DNA from: AWTP1-18 sp036504515
GTDB lineage: Bacteria > Pseudomonadota > Gammaproteobacteria > Burkholderiales > Rhodocyclaceae
Reading direction: 5' to 3'
NCBI GenBank assembly: GCA_036504515.1
Contig: DASXVA010000012.1
Location: forward strand, 248,001 to 312,000
DNA: 64,000 nucleotides
The position numbers and the translations under genes were made by a program. Below the pieces are notes generated by a model. The model made no database searches. It was not told where the DNA came from and was given only the letters and a program-made list of their open reading frames with translations. This document shows positions 1 to 8,345 of the stretch, in pieces (position 1 is the first letter of the stretch; each line of letters begins with the position of its first letter).

Positions 1-288
1 CTTGAGGCAGCCGACATCAAGGAATACCAACAGATCGATATCTGGAATGTGGACAATGGCGCACGTTTCACCACTTACGCCATCAAGGCCGAACGGGGCA
101 GCGGCACCATCTCTGTCAATGGCGCTGCCGCCCGTCAGGCTGCCCCTGGTGACCTGCTGATCATCGCCACCTTCGCCAGCTACAACGAGATCGAGCTGCA
201 AAAGTTCGAGCCCGAACTGGTTTATGTGGATGCCAAGAATCGCATCACCAATCAAAAGAAAAAGATTCCGTCCCAGGCCGCCGCCTGA
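1..288 (+). CDS. panD: Aspartate 1-decarboxylase, 3' part (5' end outside window)
   Basis: This enzyme decarboxylates L-aspartate to beta-alanine for pantothenate and CoA synthesis in the cytoplasm. The frame is open from base 1 and reads LEAADIKEYQQIDIWNVDNG, then RFTTYAIKAERGSG, SVNGAAAR and PGDLLIIATFASYNE, all strongly conserved in PanD. About 30 N-terminal residues are missing, including the Gly-Ser self-cleavage site that forms the pyruvoyl cofactor. The C-terminus, ending in a Lys-rich then Ala-rich tail, is complete and is followed at once by an intrinsic terminator. The family assignment is secure; the absent N-terminus cannot be judged. Confidence 0.95.
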   Translation, partial: LEAADIKEYQQIDIWNVDNGARFTTYAIKAERGSGTISVNGAAARQAAPGDLLIIATFASYNEIELQKFEPELVYVDAKNRITNQKKKIPSQAAA

Positions 289-304
289 GACCTGCCCGCT
301 CCAA

Positions 305-336
305 ACAAAAAAGCCCGCTACTGCGGGCTTTTTTGT
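305..336 (+). terminator. Rho-independent terminator after panD
   Basis: A perfect 8-bp stem (AAGCCCGC at 311-318, GCGGGCTT at 323-330) with a 4-base loop is followed by a T-run. It is preceded by an A-run, so it could also act on transcripts from the other strand. Confidence 0.93.
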
Positions 337-338
337 TG

Positions 339-660
339 GTGCCTGACAAGGCCGCTTAAATCCGTTCGCATCGCGCCAGTCGAAACACCATTTTTATCAA
401 TCAAGGCGTACTTCGGCAGAGGACAAGCCGCTGATGCGGGTATTCATACGTTTTATGAATACAAAGAATGTTCGGATTTTCCCCATGAATTTCCCATATA
501 GCGCATGGTTAAGCCATCTAGGGGATTATTTCAGCGTCAGCGCCAGAGTCGTTGTTATACGCTGGACGTATGACCAGCCTGCCCATCGACCATTCTCAGC
601 GTAGGCGGAAGCTCCGGAGTTCATTCACATCCACGCCCCTCACCCTCGCCCAGCCAAGGC
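339..660. other. Gene-free stretch between panD and trmJ
   Basis: About 320 bases with no supported gene. The only structure seen is an 8-bp inverted repeat, TATTCATA (441-448) / TATGAATA (454-461), with a 5-base spacer. It lies in an AT-rich patch and could be an operator or a small hairpin. No RNA gene or convincing promoter was recognised. Confidence 0.5.
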
Positions 661-1431
661 TCAGGGCTTCTTGTGCCCCTTTTCCAGGGCCGCCAGCATG
701 CCGCGCAGGATCGCCACTTCTTCCTTTTCCAGCCCCGCCCGACCAAACAGGCGGCGCATGCGGTGCATCAGGCGCTTGGGTTGCTCCGGGTCGAGAAAGC
801 CCGACACCACCGCAGCCCGTTCCAGATGGTTGAGAAACCCTTCCACTTCGTCGTGGGTGGAGGGCAGGCCGGCATCGGCGATGACCGGCAAAGCACCGGG
901 GTCCAGGGCGGCCAGACGCAGTTCATAGCAGAGCACTTGCACCGCCTGGGCCAAGTTGAGGGAGCGGAAATCCGGATTGGTCGGAATCATGGTCCAGCGC
1001 TGGCACTGGGCGACTTCCTCGTTGGACAGGCCGGAGGTTTCATGGCCGAAGACCAGGGCCACATCGCCCAGATTTTGGGCGGCTTTTTCCACCAACTCCC
1101 GAGCGCCATCCCGGGCCCAGACGGGCTCTACGGCCAGTTCACGACGGCGCCCCGTCACCGCCGTGGCAAACACGGTGCCGGCCAGGGCTTCCGGCAGGGA
1201 AGCGCAGACCCGGGCATTTGCCAGTACGTCGGTGGCGGAAACGGCCATCACGTCGGCCTGGGGATCGGGAAAGCTTTTGGGATTGACCAGTACCAGCTGG
1301 GTGAGCCCCATGGTTTTCATGGCCCGGGCGACGGAACCGATGTTGCCGGGATGGCTGGTATGGGACAGAACGATGCGGATACGCCCAAGCAGGGCGGTAT
1401 CGGGGGAAACAGAAGATTGGGATTCGGTCAT
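661..1431 (-). CDS. trmJ: tRNA (cytidine/uridine-2'-O-)-methyltransferase TrmJ
   Basis: A SPOUT-class methyltransferase that 2'-O-methylates the nucleotide at position 32 of tRNA using S-adenosylmethionine. The 256-residue product has the three family motifs: HPGNIGSVARAMKTMGL (27-43), GHETSGLSNEEV (129-140) and NPDFRSLNLAQAV (152-164), the last two forming the knotted SAM site. Length is typical for TrmJ/LasT. The ATG at 1431 is preferred over the in-frame TTG three bases upstream. It is transcribed divergently from suhB with about 100 bp between them. A paralogous SpoU-type enzyme is possible, but the motif set fits TrmJ best. Confidence 0.9.
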   Translation of the reverse strand: MTESQSSVSPDTALLGRIRIVLSHTSHPGNIGSVARAMKTMGLTQLVLVNPKSFPDPQADVMAVSATDVLANARVCASLPEALAGTVFATAVTGRRRELAVEPVWARDGARELVEKAAQNLGDVALVFGHETSGLSNEEVAQCQRWTMIPTNPDFRSLNLAQAVQVLCYELRLAALDPGALPVIADAGLPSTHDEVEGFLNHLERAAVVSGFLDPEQPKRLMHRMRRLFGRAGLEKEEVAILRGMLAALEKGHKKP

Positions 1432-1467
1432 CAAGGAACTGTCAGAAAGAGAATCAATGGGATAGAT

Positions 1468-1497
1468 GGGGTCAGGGCGGGGCGGGCCTGCTAGAAT
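1468..1497 (+). promoter_or_regulatory. Candidate sigma-70 promoter of suhB
   Basis: TAGAAT at 1492-1497 is a good -10 element lying 32 bases before the suhB ATG. The -35 (GGGTCA-like, about 1468-1473) is weak. Assigned from motif and position only. Confidence 0.4.
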
Positions 1498-1529
1498 CCG
1501 CCCTCATTTTTTGCATCACCCCGGATTCC

Positions 1530-2336
1530 ATGCATCCCATACTCAACATCGCCATCAAGGCTGCCCGCCGTGCGGGTTCCATCATCAATCGCGCCAGCCT
1601 GGATATCGGCCAGCTCAAGGTCAGTGTCAAGCAGCAGAGCGACTACGTGACCGAAGTGGACAAAGCCGCTGAAGCCACCATTATCGACATCGTCCGCGAG
1701 GCCTATCCGGGGCACGGGATACTAGCAGAAGAGTCCGGCATCCTTGAGCCCGCCAGCGGTGAAGATTACCAATGGATCATCGATCCCCTGGACGGCACCA
1801 CCAACTTCATCCACGGTTTCCCCCAGTACGCCATTTCCATCGGCATCGCGCAAAAGGGCATCGTTCAGCATGCCGTGATCTACGATCCGAGCCGCAATGA
1901 GCTGTTCACCGCCAGCAAGGGCGCCGGCGCTTTCCTCAACGAAAAGCGCATCCGCGTTTCAGCCCGGACCCGGCTCAACGAAGCCCTGATCGGCACCGGT
2001 TTCCCCTACCGCGTGTTCGACCACGTGGATGCCTACATGGGCATGTTCCGCGACATGATGCAAAAGACCTCCGGTCTGCGTCGTCCCGGTGCGGCTTCCC
2101 TTGATCTGGCCTACGTGGCCTGCGGCCGTCTCGACGGCTTCTTTGAACTGGGCCTCTCCCCCTGGGACATGGCAGCAGGTTCCCTGCTCATCACCGAGGC
2201 CGGCGGCCTTTGCGGCGACCTGAGCGGCGAACCCGATTACCTGAACACCGGCAACATCATCGGCGGCAATCCCAAGGTTTTCGGCCAGTTGCTACAAACC
2301 ATCGCCCCTCACCTCAACGCCAATCTCAAGGCCTGA
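1530..2336 (+). CDS. suhB: Inositol-1-monophosphatase / SuhB family
   Basis: A Mg2+-dependent phosphatase of the inositol monophosphatase family. In proteobacteria SuhB also joins the rRNA antitermination complex, so its essential role may be in RNA rather than inositol metabolism. The 268-residue protein has the metal-binding residues in order: Glu67/Glu68 in LAEESG, D85-P-L-D88-G-T with TNFIHGFP, and Asp213 in LSPWDMAAG. The C-terminal ITEAGG is also conserved. Length is typical. It is convergent with a LysR gene; a short stem (CTGATCG/CGATCAG, 2333-2349) straddles its stop codon. Confidence 0.93.
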   Translation: MHPILNIAIKAARRAGSIINRASLDIGQLKVSVKQQSDYVTEVDKAAEATIIDIVREAYPGHGILAEESGILEPASGEDYQWIIDPLDGTTNFIHGFPQYAISIGIAQKGIVQHAVIYDPSRNELFTASKGAGAFLNEKRIRVSARTRLNEALIGTGFPYRVFDHVDAYMGMFRDMMQKTSGLRRPGAASLDLAYVACGRLDGFFELGLSPWDMAAGSLLITEAGGLCGDLSGEPDYLNTGNIIGGNPKVFGQLLQTIAPHLNANLKA

Positions 2337-2362
2337 TCGGTTCGATCAGCCTCGACGCACCA

Positions 2363-3268
2363 TTAGCCGGTGGCGGGCACATCCCCGCCGCCGAGCCGCT
2401 CCACCAGAAAGTCCATCAAGACCCGCAAGCGGTGCGGTACATGCCGATTGCCGGGTAACACCGCGTAGATGCCCAACTCGGGCATGGGAAACCCCTTCAG
2501 GATTTCCACCAACTCCCCCTGCGCCAAAGCCTCCCCCGCACTGAAAACCGGCTCACAGGCAATGCCCAGCCCCGCGATCGCCGCCTTCAGCAGCACATCG
2601 CCGTTATTGGCCTGCAAGCGGGAGCGAATCGGAAACACTTCCAGCTTGCCCTCCACCATGAATCCCCAGCGGTGGCTATTGGCCGTCGCCGTGTAACCCA
2701 GACACTGGTGGTGAATCAGCTCCGACGGATGCTGCGGTTCGCCATGACGGGCTAAATAGTCCGGAGAAGCTACCGCCACGATGCGTCCGCAGCCCAAGCG
2801 ACGGGCCACATCACCCGGCTCCAATTTGCTGGTAATCCGCACAGCGAGGTCGATGCCTTCCTGAATCAGGTTGGCCCGCCGGTCGGAAAACTCCATGTCC
2901 AGCTCCACTTCTTGATAGAGGTTGGAAAACTCCAGCAATAGCGGCGCCAAGTGTTTGAGGCTATAAACCAGCGGCAAGCTCAAGCGAATCAGGCCCCGAG
3001 GCGTTTGCCGCTCCTCCGCCAAACCGGTTTCAGCCACCTCCACCAGATTGAGAATGACCCGGCACTTTTCCAGATAGGCCGCCCCGCCGGATGTCAGGGA
3101 CAAGCGCCGGGTACTGCGCGCCAGCAGCTTCACCCCCAAATGGGCCTCCAGGGCCGCCACTTGGCGCGTCACCACGGAACGGGCCACATCCATCTGCTGG
3201 GCCACAGCAGAGAAACTCCCTAGTTCCGCCACCCGGACAAAGAGCCGCATGGCATCCAGTCGATCCAT
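2363..3268 (-). CDS. LysR-family transcriptional regulator
   Basis: A 301-residue LysR-type regulator. The N-terminal winged helix-turn-helix spans about residues 1-60 (MDRLDAMRLFVRVAELGSFS, then RSVVTRQVAALEAHLGVKLL and RSTRRLSLT) and the remainder is the effector-binding domain. It belongs to the AaeR/DmlR-like branch with the MDRLxAM start. It is divergent from the dioxygenase at 3375 with a 106-bp AT-rich intergenic region, the usual geometry for a LysR regulator and its target. Regulation of the dioxygenase cassette is therefore inferred; the inducer is unknown. Confidence 0.9.
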   Translation of the reverse strand: MDRLDAMRLFVRVAELGSFSAVAQQMDVARSVVTRQVAALEAHLGVKLLARSTRRLSLTSGGAAYLEKCRVILNLVEVAETGLAEERQTPRGLIRLSLPLVYSLKHLAPLLLEFSNLYQEVELDMEFSDRRANLIQEGIDLAVRITSKLEPGDVARRLGCGRIVAVASPDYLARHGEPQHPSELIHHQCLGYTATANSHRWGFMVEGKLEVFPIRSRLQANNGDVLLKAAIAGLGIACEPVFSAGEALAQGELVEILKGFPMPELGIYAVLPGNRHVPHRLRVLMDFLVERLGGGDVPATG

Positions 3269-3374
3269 CGAAAAACTCCTTTTGTTGCTTAATTGGTAAC
3301 AATCATTTCCACATTGTCACCTATTTAACCTCAATCGAAATCCCTAAAGTGTAGCCATGACCTCAGGAGCTGTG

Positions 3375-4181
3375 ATGAATACCCAAAGCAACCTACTACC
3401 TGCACTGTTTGTCCCCCACGGCGCCCCCACCTTCGCCCTGCGCCCCGGTGCTGCCGGCGCGGCCCTGGCGACCGTGGCCAGCACCCTGCCCCAGCCCCGC
3501 GCCATCATCGTCGTCAGCGCCCATTGGGAGACCCCACAGCCCACCGTCGGTTTTGCCGAACGGCCGGAAACAATCCACGACTTCTGGGGCTTCCCGGAAG
3601 TGCTCTACACCCTGCGCTACCCCGCCACCGGTTGCCGCGAAGCCAGCCAGGAAGTGCTTGATGCCCTGATCGCCGCCGGTTTCCCGGCCCAGGCCGATGC
3701 CAACCATGGCCTCGACCATGGCGCCTGGTTGCCCCTGCGCCTGATGTACCCGGAAGCCGACGTGCCGGTGCTGCCCCTGTCCATCCAGAGCCATCTCGGC
3801 CCGGAGCACCACTATCGCCTTGGTCAGGCCCTGGCCCCTCTGGCTCGCAAGGGTTTCCTCATCCTCGCCTCGGGCAATCTGACCCACAACCTGTCGGACT
3901 TCCAGCAGGCCTACCGCAACGGCGGTCAAACCCCGGCCTATGTCCGCGCCTTTTCCGACTGGTTTTGGCAAAAGCTCCAGGCCCACGACCTGCCCGCCCT
4001 GCTCGACTACCGCCGTCAGGCGCCCGATGCCGTCCGCGCTCACCCCCGGGACGAGCATCTACTGCCCCTCTACGTCGCCCTCGGTGCCGGTGGCGATAAG
4101 GCAACGCCCCAACGCCTTCACGCCGGCATCGACGAATACGTGATCGCCATGGACGCCTTCGCCTTTCAACCCAGCAACTGA
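3375..4181 (+). CDS. LigB/DODA-type extradiol aromatic ring-opening dioxygenase
   Basis: A class III extradiol dioxygenase-like protein of the YgiD/DODA group, 268 residues. Candidate metal ligands are visible: His15 in VPHGAP, His50 in SAHWE, His111/His115 in NHGLDHGAWLP, and His171 in SGNLTHNL. Some relatives open catechol-type rings with Fe2+; others bind Zn2+ and have unclear substrates, so the substrate here is unknown. The ATG at 3375 is chosen over 3357 because AGGAG (3365-3369) lies five bases upstream. It heads a plus-strand cassette with cytochrome b561 and two YceI genes, opposite a LysR regulator. Confidence 0.88.
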   Translation: MNTQSNLLPALFVPHGAPTFALRPGAAGAALATVASTLPQPRAIIVVSAHWETPQPTVGFAERPETIHDFWGFPEVLYTLRYPATGCREASQEVLDALIAAGFPAQADANHGLDHGAWLPLRLMYPEADVPVLPLSIQSHLGPEHHYRLGQALAPLARKGFLILASGNLTHNLSDFQQAYRNGGQTPAYVRAFSDWFWQKLQAHDLPALLDYRRQAPDAVRAHPRDEHLLPLYVALGAGGDKATPQRLHAGIDEYVIAMDAFAFQPSN

Positions 4182-4210
4182 ACGCCCAACCTCACAGAGA
4201 GAGGATTGCC

Positions 4211-4753
4211 ATGAACAACAAGAAATACACCAAGACCGCCATCGCCCTGCACTGGCTCATGGCCATCACCATCATCAGCCTGTTTGCCCTCGGCTTCTAC
4301 ATGCACGACCTGTCCCTGTCGCCGCAGAAATTGAAGCTCTACTCCTGGCACAAGTGGGCCGGTGTCACCATCTTCCTGCTGGCCTTGGTCCGCCTGGCTT
4401 GGCGCATTGCCCACCGTCCACCGGCTTTGCCCGAGCACATGAAAAAGCTTGAGCAATTCGTCGCCCATGCCGGCCATGGACTGCTCTACCTGCTGATGTT
4501 CTGTATTCCCCTTTCCGGCTGGCTGATGAGTTCCGCCAAGGGCTTCCAGACCGTGCTGTTCGGCGTACTACCCATCCCCGATCTGCTGGAAAAGAACAAG
4601 GAGCTGGGTGAGCTTCTAGCCACGGTGCACTGGGGTCTCAACCTGCTCTTGGCCGCCACGGTCCTGGGCCATGCAGCAGCAGCACTCAAGCATCACTTCT
4701 TCGATAAGGACGATGTCCTGACCCGAATGCTGCCCCACCACGGCAAGTCCTGA
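4211..4753 (+). CDS. Cytochrome b561 family membrane protein (YceJ-like)
   Basis: A 180-residue inner-membrane di-heme cytochrome b of the CybB/YceJ family. Four hydrophobic helices are visible (about 12-32, 48-66, 87-107 and 140-160). Candidate heme histidines are His14 (IALHW) and those in YSWHKW, HAGHGLLYL and TVHWG. The protein likely passes electrons between the quinone pool and a periplasmic partner. It lies 29 bp after the dioxygenase with a GAGAGAGG ribosome-binding site, and directly precedes two YceI genes. In Escherichia coli yceJ and yceI are also adjacent, so a functional pairing is supported by context. Confidence 0.9.
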   Translation: MNNKKYTKTAIALHWLMAITIISLFALGFYMHDLSLSPQKLKLYSWHKWAGVTIFLLALVRLAWRIAHRPPALPEHMKKLEQFVAHAGHGLLYLLMFCIPLSGWLMSSAKGFQTVLFGVLPIPDLLEKNKELGELLATVHWGLNLLLAATVLGHAAAALKHHFFDKDDVLTRMLPHHGKS

Positions 4754-4794
4754 TCCCCGTCATCACCAGCGCCCCCTTCCCCAAGGAGAACACC

Positions 4795-5364
4795 ATGAAA
4801 ACCAAAAAACTGCTCACCGCTCTTTCCCTGACCACCCTGCTGGCGCTGCCCGCCCTCAGCCACGCCGTCGAGTTCAACGCGGTGCAGGCCGACAAGAGCA
4901 GCATTGTCTTCGCCTACAAACAAATGGGCGTCGGCATGGATGGTCGCTTCAAGAAGTTTGCCGCCCAGCTCAATTTCGATCCAGCCAAGCCTGCCGCCGC
5001 CAAGGCCACCCTGGACGTGGATCTCGCCAGCATCGACACCGGCTCTAGCGAAGCCAACGACGAAGTGGCCGGCAAGCAGTGGTTCAACACCAAGGCCTTC
5101 CCCACCGCCCGTTTCGTTTCCAGCAGCGTCAAAGCTCTGGGCGGCAACCGCTATGAAGTTGCTGGCCAGCTCACCATCAAGGGCCGCAGTCAGGCCGTTA
5201 CCGCACCGACTACGGTCACCGTGCAGGGCAACACTGCCACTTTTGACGGCGCCTTCACCCTGAAGCGAGCCGACTACGCCATCGGCGAAGGCCCCTGGGC
5301 CGACTTCGGTACTGTCGCCAACGAAATCCAGATCAAGTTTCACATTCTCGCCGGCGGAAAGTAA
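4795..5364 (+). CDS. Periplasmic YceI-family lipocalin-like protein (copy 1)
   Basis: A 189-residue secreted YceI protein. A clear Sec signal peptide ends at Ala24 (LALPALSHA, then VEF). The mature part has the YceI beta-barrel signatures: SSIVFAYKQMGVGMDGRF, SIDTGSSEANDEVAG, FNTKAFPTARF, GQLTIKGRSQAV and FKRADYAIGEG-like strands. Family members bind polyprenyl or quinone-like lipids. An AAGGAG site precedes the start. It lacks the HSxxxFxxxH start of copy 2, which suggests a different ligand or role. Confidence 0.92.
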   Translation: MKTKKLLTALSLTTLLALPALSHAVEFNAVQADKSSIVFAYKQMGVGMDGRFKKFAAQLNFDPAKPAAAKATLDVDLASIDTGSSEANDEVAGKQWFNTKAFPTARFVSSSVKALGGNRYEVAGQLTIKGRSQAVTAPTTVTVQGNTATFDGAFTLKRADYAIGEGPWADFGTVANEIQIKFHILAGGK

Positions 5365-5468
5365 TCGGCTGGCATTTGCACCGGCCTTAACGCTTGCTTT
5401 ATCTCTTGCCTTAATTCTTTACTGACTTTTCAAACCGTATCACCCCCACCTCAACAAGGAGTTTCACC

Positions 5469-6047
5469 ATGAAAAAACTGACCAGCCTCACCCTGATTGC
5501 CGCTGCCATCGCCACCCTGAGCAGCAGTGCTTTTGCCGCCCCGGTAACCTTTGTTCTCGACGGCAGCCACAGCTTTCCCCGCTTCTCCTATAGCCACTTC
5601 GGCTATTCCACCCAACTCTCCCGCTTCAACAAGACCACGGGCAAGATCGTGCTCGACAAGGAAGCCAAGACCGGCTCCGTCGACGTCACCATCGACACCA
5701 AGTCCGTGGATACCGGCTACGACGTATTCAACGGCCACATCCAGGGCGAAGACTTCTTCAACACCGAGAAGTACCCCACCGCCACCTTCAAGTCCACCAA
5801 GGTCAACTTTGATGGCGACAAGCCCAGCACTGTTGAAGGCAACCTGACCATCAAGGGCGTCACCAAGCCCGTCACCCTGACCGTCAGCTCCTTCCAGGCC
5901 ATGCCCCACCCCATGATGAAAAAAGACGCCATCGGCGCCAACGCCAGCGTCAAGGTCAAGCGTAGCGATTTCAATATGGGCAAGTACGCCCCCTACGTTG
6001 GTGATGACGTGGCCATCGACATCGCCGTCGAAGCCATCAAGGAATAA
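5469..6047 (+). CDS. Periplasmic YceI-family lipocalin-like protein (copy 2)
   Basis: A second YceI protein, 192 residues, with a signal peptide cleaved after Ala23 (SSSAFA, then APVTF). It is closer to canonical YceI: LDGSHSFPRFSYSHFGYST, DVFNGHIQGEDFFNTEKYP, TFKSTKV, EGNLTIKGVTKPV and RSDFNMGKYAPYVGDDV. An AAGGAG ribosome-binding site is present. The two copies are clearly diverged, so duplication is old or they were recruited separately. A possible partner is the cytochrome b561 two genes upstream. A GC-rich stem-loop follows the stop codon. Confidence 0.93.
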   Translation: MKKLTSLTLIAAAIATLSSSAFAAPVTFVLDGSHSFPRFSYSHFGYSTQLSRFNKTTGKIVLDKEAKTGSVDVTIDTKSVDTGYDVFNGHIQGEDFFNTEKYPTATFKSTKVNFDGDKPSTVEGNLTIKGVTKPVTLTVSSFQAMPHPMMKKDAIGANASVKVKRSDFNMGKYAPYVGDDVAIDIAVEAIKE

Positions 6048-6056
6048 AGGCCGCCA

Positions 6057-6082
6057 GCCGTCCCGGTCTCGGTCGGGACGGC
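6057..6082 (+). terminator. Stem-loop after the second YceI gene
   Basis: A perfect 9-bp stem, GCCGTCCCG (6057-6065) and CGGGACGGC (6074-6082), with an 8-base loop begins 10 bases after the stop codon. No T-run follows, so termination would be weak or Rho-assisted; it may act as a 3' stabiliser. Confidence 0.5.
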
Positions 6083-6108
6083 GCCTTGCATCAACCCGGT
6101 ACTTCCTC

Positions 6109-6801
6109 ATGGATCGCGCACTTTCTTTGCCAGCCCTGACTCAAGATCTCAGCCTGCCCTATCGATTTCAGGAGGCAACCGCTCCGGCCAAAACGCTGCT
6201 GCTTTTACTCCATGGTGTCGGCAGTAATGAAACCTCCCTTGCTGGTCTGCTCCCCCTCCTGCCGGAAACAGTCAGCATTGCCCTGGTCCGCTCACCTTTT
6301 CCCATGGGACAAAACGCCTTCCGGGCATTCTCGGTGGACTTCACCGCCCAAGGTCCCGTCATCAATGCTGAAGAAGCCGAAGCCAGCCGACAGTTGCTGC
6401 TTCGTTTTGTCGGTGAGTTGCAAGCGCGCACGGGAATATCCGCGCAAAACACCTTGATTGCCGGCTTCAGCCAAGGCGGCATCATGTCCGCCGGTCTGGC
6501 CTTGACTCAACCAGATACTGTCGCTGTCTTCGGCATTATTTCAGGTCGCATCCTGCCCCAGATCGAACCTCTGATTGCAAGCCAGGACAAGCTGCAACAC
6601 CTGCACGGGCTGATCCTCCACGGCGAACAGGACGGCACCCTCCCCGTGACTTGGGCCGACAACAGTGCAGCACTTCTGCAAGCTCACCACGTTCCGTTCA
6701 CCCTGCATAAATTCCAGGCCAGGCACGAAATCACTGCTGCCATGGCCCAAACGTTTGCTGACTGGGTAAAGACTTTCACGGAAGCAGCGGCACAATCCTG
6801 A
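6109..6801 (+). CDS. Alpha/beta-hydrolase, carboxylesterase/phospholipase family (YpfH-like)
   Basis: A 230-residue serine esterase of the PF02230-like group. The catalytic triad is readable: Ser121 in GFSQGG, Asp175 in GEQDGTLP and His206 in ARHEI. LLLLHGVGSNE (31-41) supplies the oxyanion region. Length is normal for the family. The ATG at 6109 is used because the frame upstream of it is the shadow of the YceI gene. There is no signal peptide, so it is cytoplasmic. It probably hydrolyses short-chain esters; the true substrate is unknown. Confidence 0.88.
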   Translation: MDRALSLPALTQDLSLPYRFQEATAPAKTLLLLLHGVGSNETSLAGLLPLLPETVSIALVRSPFPMGQNAFRAFSVDFTAQGPVINAEEAEASRQLLLRFVGELQARTGISAQNTLIAGFSQGGIMSAGLALTQPDTVAVFGIISGRILPQIEPLIASQDKLQHLHGLILHGEQDGTLPVTWADNSAALLQAHHVPFTLHKFQARHEITAAMAQTFADWVKTFTEAAAQS

Positions 6802-6962
6802 TTCATTCCCGAAGCAAGAACGCCTGTCGATGCTTTGTCAGTTCATGTTGACCTGACGGAAAAGAAAACTCAGCGCTTGTTGCCGGACAAATCTGCAGAT
6901 TTACAGGACAATGCCCCTTCTTCAACACCAAGAAAGGTTGCGGGGCAGTCCCTGCCCCCGCT

Positions 6963-8282
6963 ATGGGTAGTAACGCGCTATTGCTTTTGGTCGCCCTCTT
7001 TCTGGTGGCCCTCAACGGATTCTTCGTCGCTGCCGAGTTTGGCCTGGTCAAACTCCGTCAAACCCGCGTCAAAGCCATTGCCAAAACCCAAGGCCTGCGG
7101 GGCCGGCTTTTGCTCAAGGTCCACGCAAAGCTGGATGCCTACCTCTCGGCCTGCCAACTGGGCATCACCCTGGCCTCCCTGGGCCTGGGCTGGATCGGTG
7201 AGCCAGCATTCGCCGAACTGCTGCTCCCCCTGTTGACAGCCCTCGGCATCGATTCCCCGGAACTGGTGCACGGCATCTCCTTCTTCTTTGCCTTCTTCAC
7301 TATCTCTTTCCTGCATATCGTCGTCGGAGAACTGGCGCCGAAGTCCATGGCCATCCGCCAGCCGGAAGCCATCGGCCTGTGGACCGCAACGCCCCTCTAT
7401 GCCTTCTACTGGCTCATGTATCCCGCCATCTGGATACTCAACACCAGCGCCAACAAGGTGCTGCATTTGGTGGGCCTCGATGCCACCTCCGGTCATGAGA
7501 CCAACTACTCGGCTGACGAACTGAAGCTGATTCTTCGCAGCAGCCGGGCCTCCAATGCGCTCACCACGGATGAGTGGAATGTGCTGGCCCACACTCTGGA
7601 TTTCGGCGAACTGGAAGTGGCAGATCTGATGCGGCCCTTCAACGAGGTGGCCGCCCTATCGGCCAACAATACTCTGGACGAAAACCTCGACATCGTAGTG
7701 AGACACCGTTTCAGCCGTTATCCCTACCTCGATGAAACTGGCGAAGTCGTCGGTGTCGTCCACCTGAAAAATCTTTTCCTGGCCCAAGCCCGGAATGGCG
7801 GCATCCTGGATTTTGCCTACATCGCCACACCGATCAAATTGATCGCACCGGAGCAAGCAGCTACAGAGCTTTTCCGCAGTTTCCGCCAAGGGGCTCCCCA
7901 TTTCGCCGTGGTGGGCCGCAAAGGCATGCCGCCCTTGGGCTTCATCACATTGGATAACCTGCTGGGTGCCCTGGTGGGGGAAATTCGCGACGAATTCCGT
8001 CAGCCCCAGAACGACTGGACCTGGCTCGATGACGGCACCCTCATCGGCAAGGGAAGCCTGCCGATTTTTACCCTGGAGCGGGCGTTGGGACTGGAGCTCA
8101 ATACCGACACTGCCGAATCGGTAGGCGGCCTCATCATGGAAAAACTCGGCGACCTACCCAAGGAAGGCGACAAGATTGCCTTCGAGCAATTCGATGTGGT
8201 GGTCAAGAAAATGAATGGCCCCCGCATCGTGCTGTTGCGGGTCCATCCCAAAGCGCGGGATGGCGAACCTGCTGCCGGATAA
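6963..8282 (+). CDS. CNNM/CorC-type membrane protein (DUF21-CBS-CorC_HlyC)
   Basis: A 439-residue inner-membrane protein of the hemolysin-C/CorB family. It has an N-terminal DUF21 transmembrane domain (about 1-190, containing NGFFVAAEFGLVKLR and VVGELAPKS), a pair of CBS repeats (about 205-325, with LMRPFNEV and RFSRYPYLD) and a C-terminal CorC_HlyC domain (about 340-428). Relatives transport Mg2+ or tune cation efflux; the old name hemolysin is not evidence of toxicity. It is a single gene preceded by a 161-bp spacer and converges on the chemoreceptor gene. Confidence 0.92.
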   Translation: MGSNALLLLVALFLVALNGFFVAAEFGLVKLRQTRVKAIAKTQGLRGRLLLKVHAKLDAYLSACQLGITLASLGLGWIGEPAFAELLLPLLTALGIDSPELVHGISFFFAFFTISFLHIVVGELAPKSMAIRQPEAIGLWTATPLYAFYWLMYPAIWILNTSANKVLHLVGLDATSGHETNYSADELKLILRSSRASNALTTDEWNVLAHTLDFGELEVADLMRPFNEVAALSANNTLDENLDIVVRHRFSRYPYLDETGEVVGVVHLKNLFLAQARNGGILDFAYIATPIKLIAPEQAATELFRSFRQGAPHFAVVGRKGMPPLGFITLDNLLGALVGEIRDEFRQPQNDWTWLDDGTLIGKGSLPIFTLERALGLELNTDTAESVGGLIMEKLGDLPKEGDKIAFEQFDVVVKKMNGPRIVLLRVHPKARDGEPAAG

Positions 8283-8289
8283 AAATACG

Positions 8290-8326
8290 AATCCCGGCAT
8301 ACCCCAAAACCAAGGGAATACCGGGG
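8290..8326. terminator. Imperfect hairpin between convergent genes
   Basis: CCCGGCATACCCC pairs imperfectly with GGGAATACCGGGG around an AACCAA loop. On the minus strand it is followed by ATTCGTATTTTTA, so it could terminate the chemoreceptor transcript. Confidence 0.5.
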
Positions 8327-8345
8327 TGTCTGTCACAGACGAGCT

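Noticed and set aside
673..1494. A 273-codon plus-strand frame opposite trmJ
   Set aside because: The minus strand encodes all SPOUT motifs of TrmJ; the plus-strand frame is Gly/Gln/His-rich without motifs.
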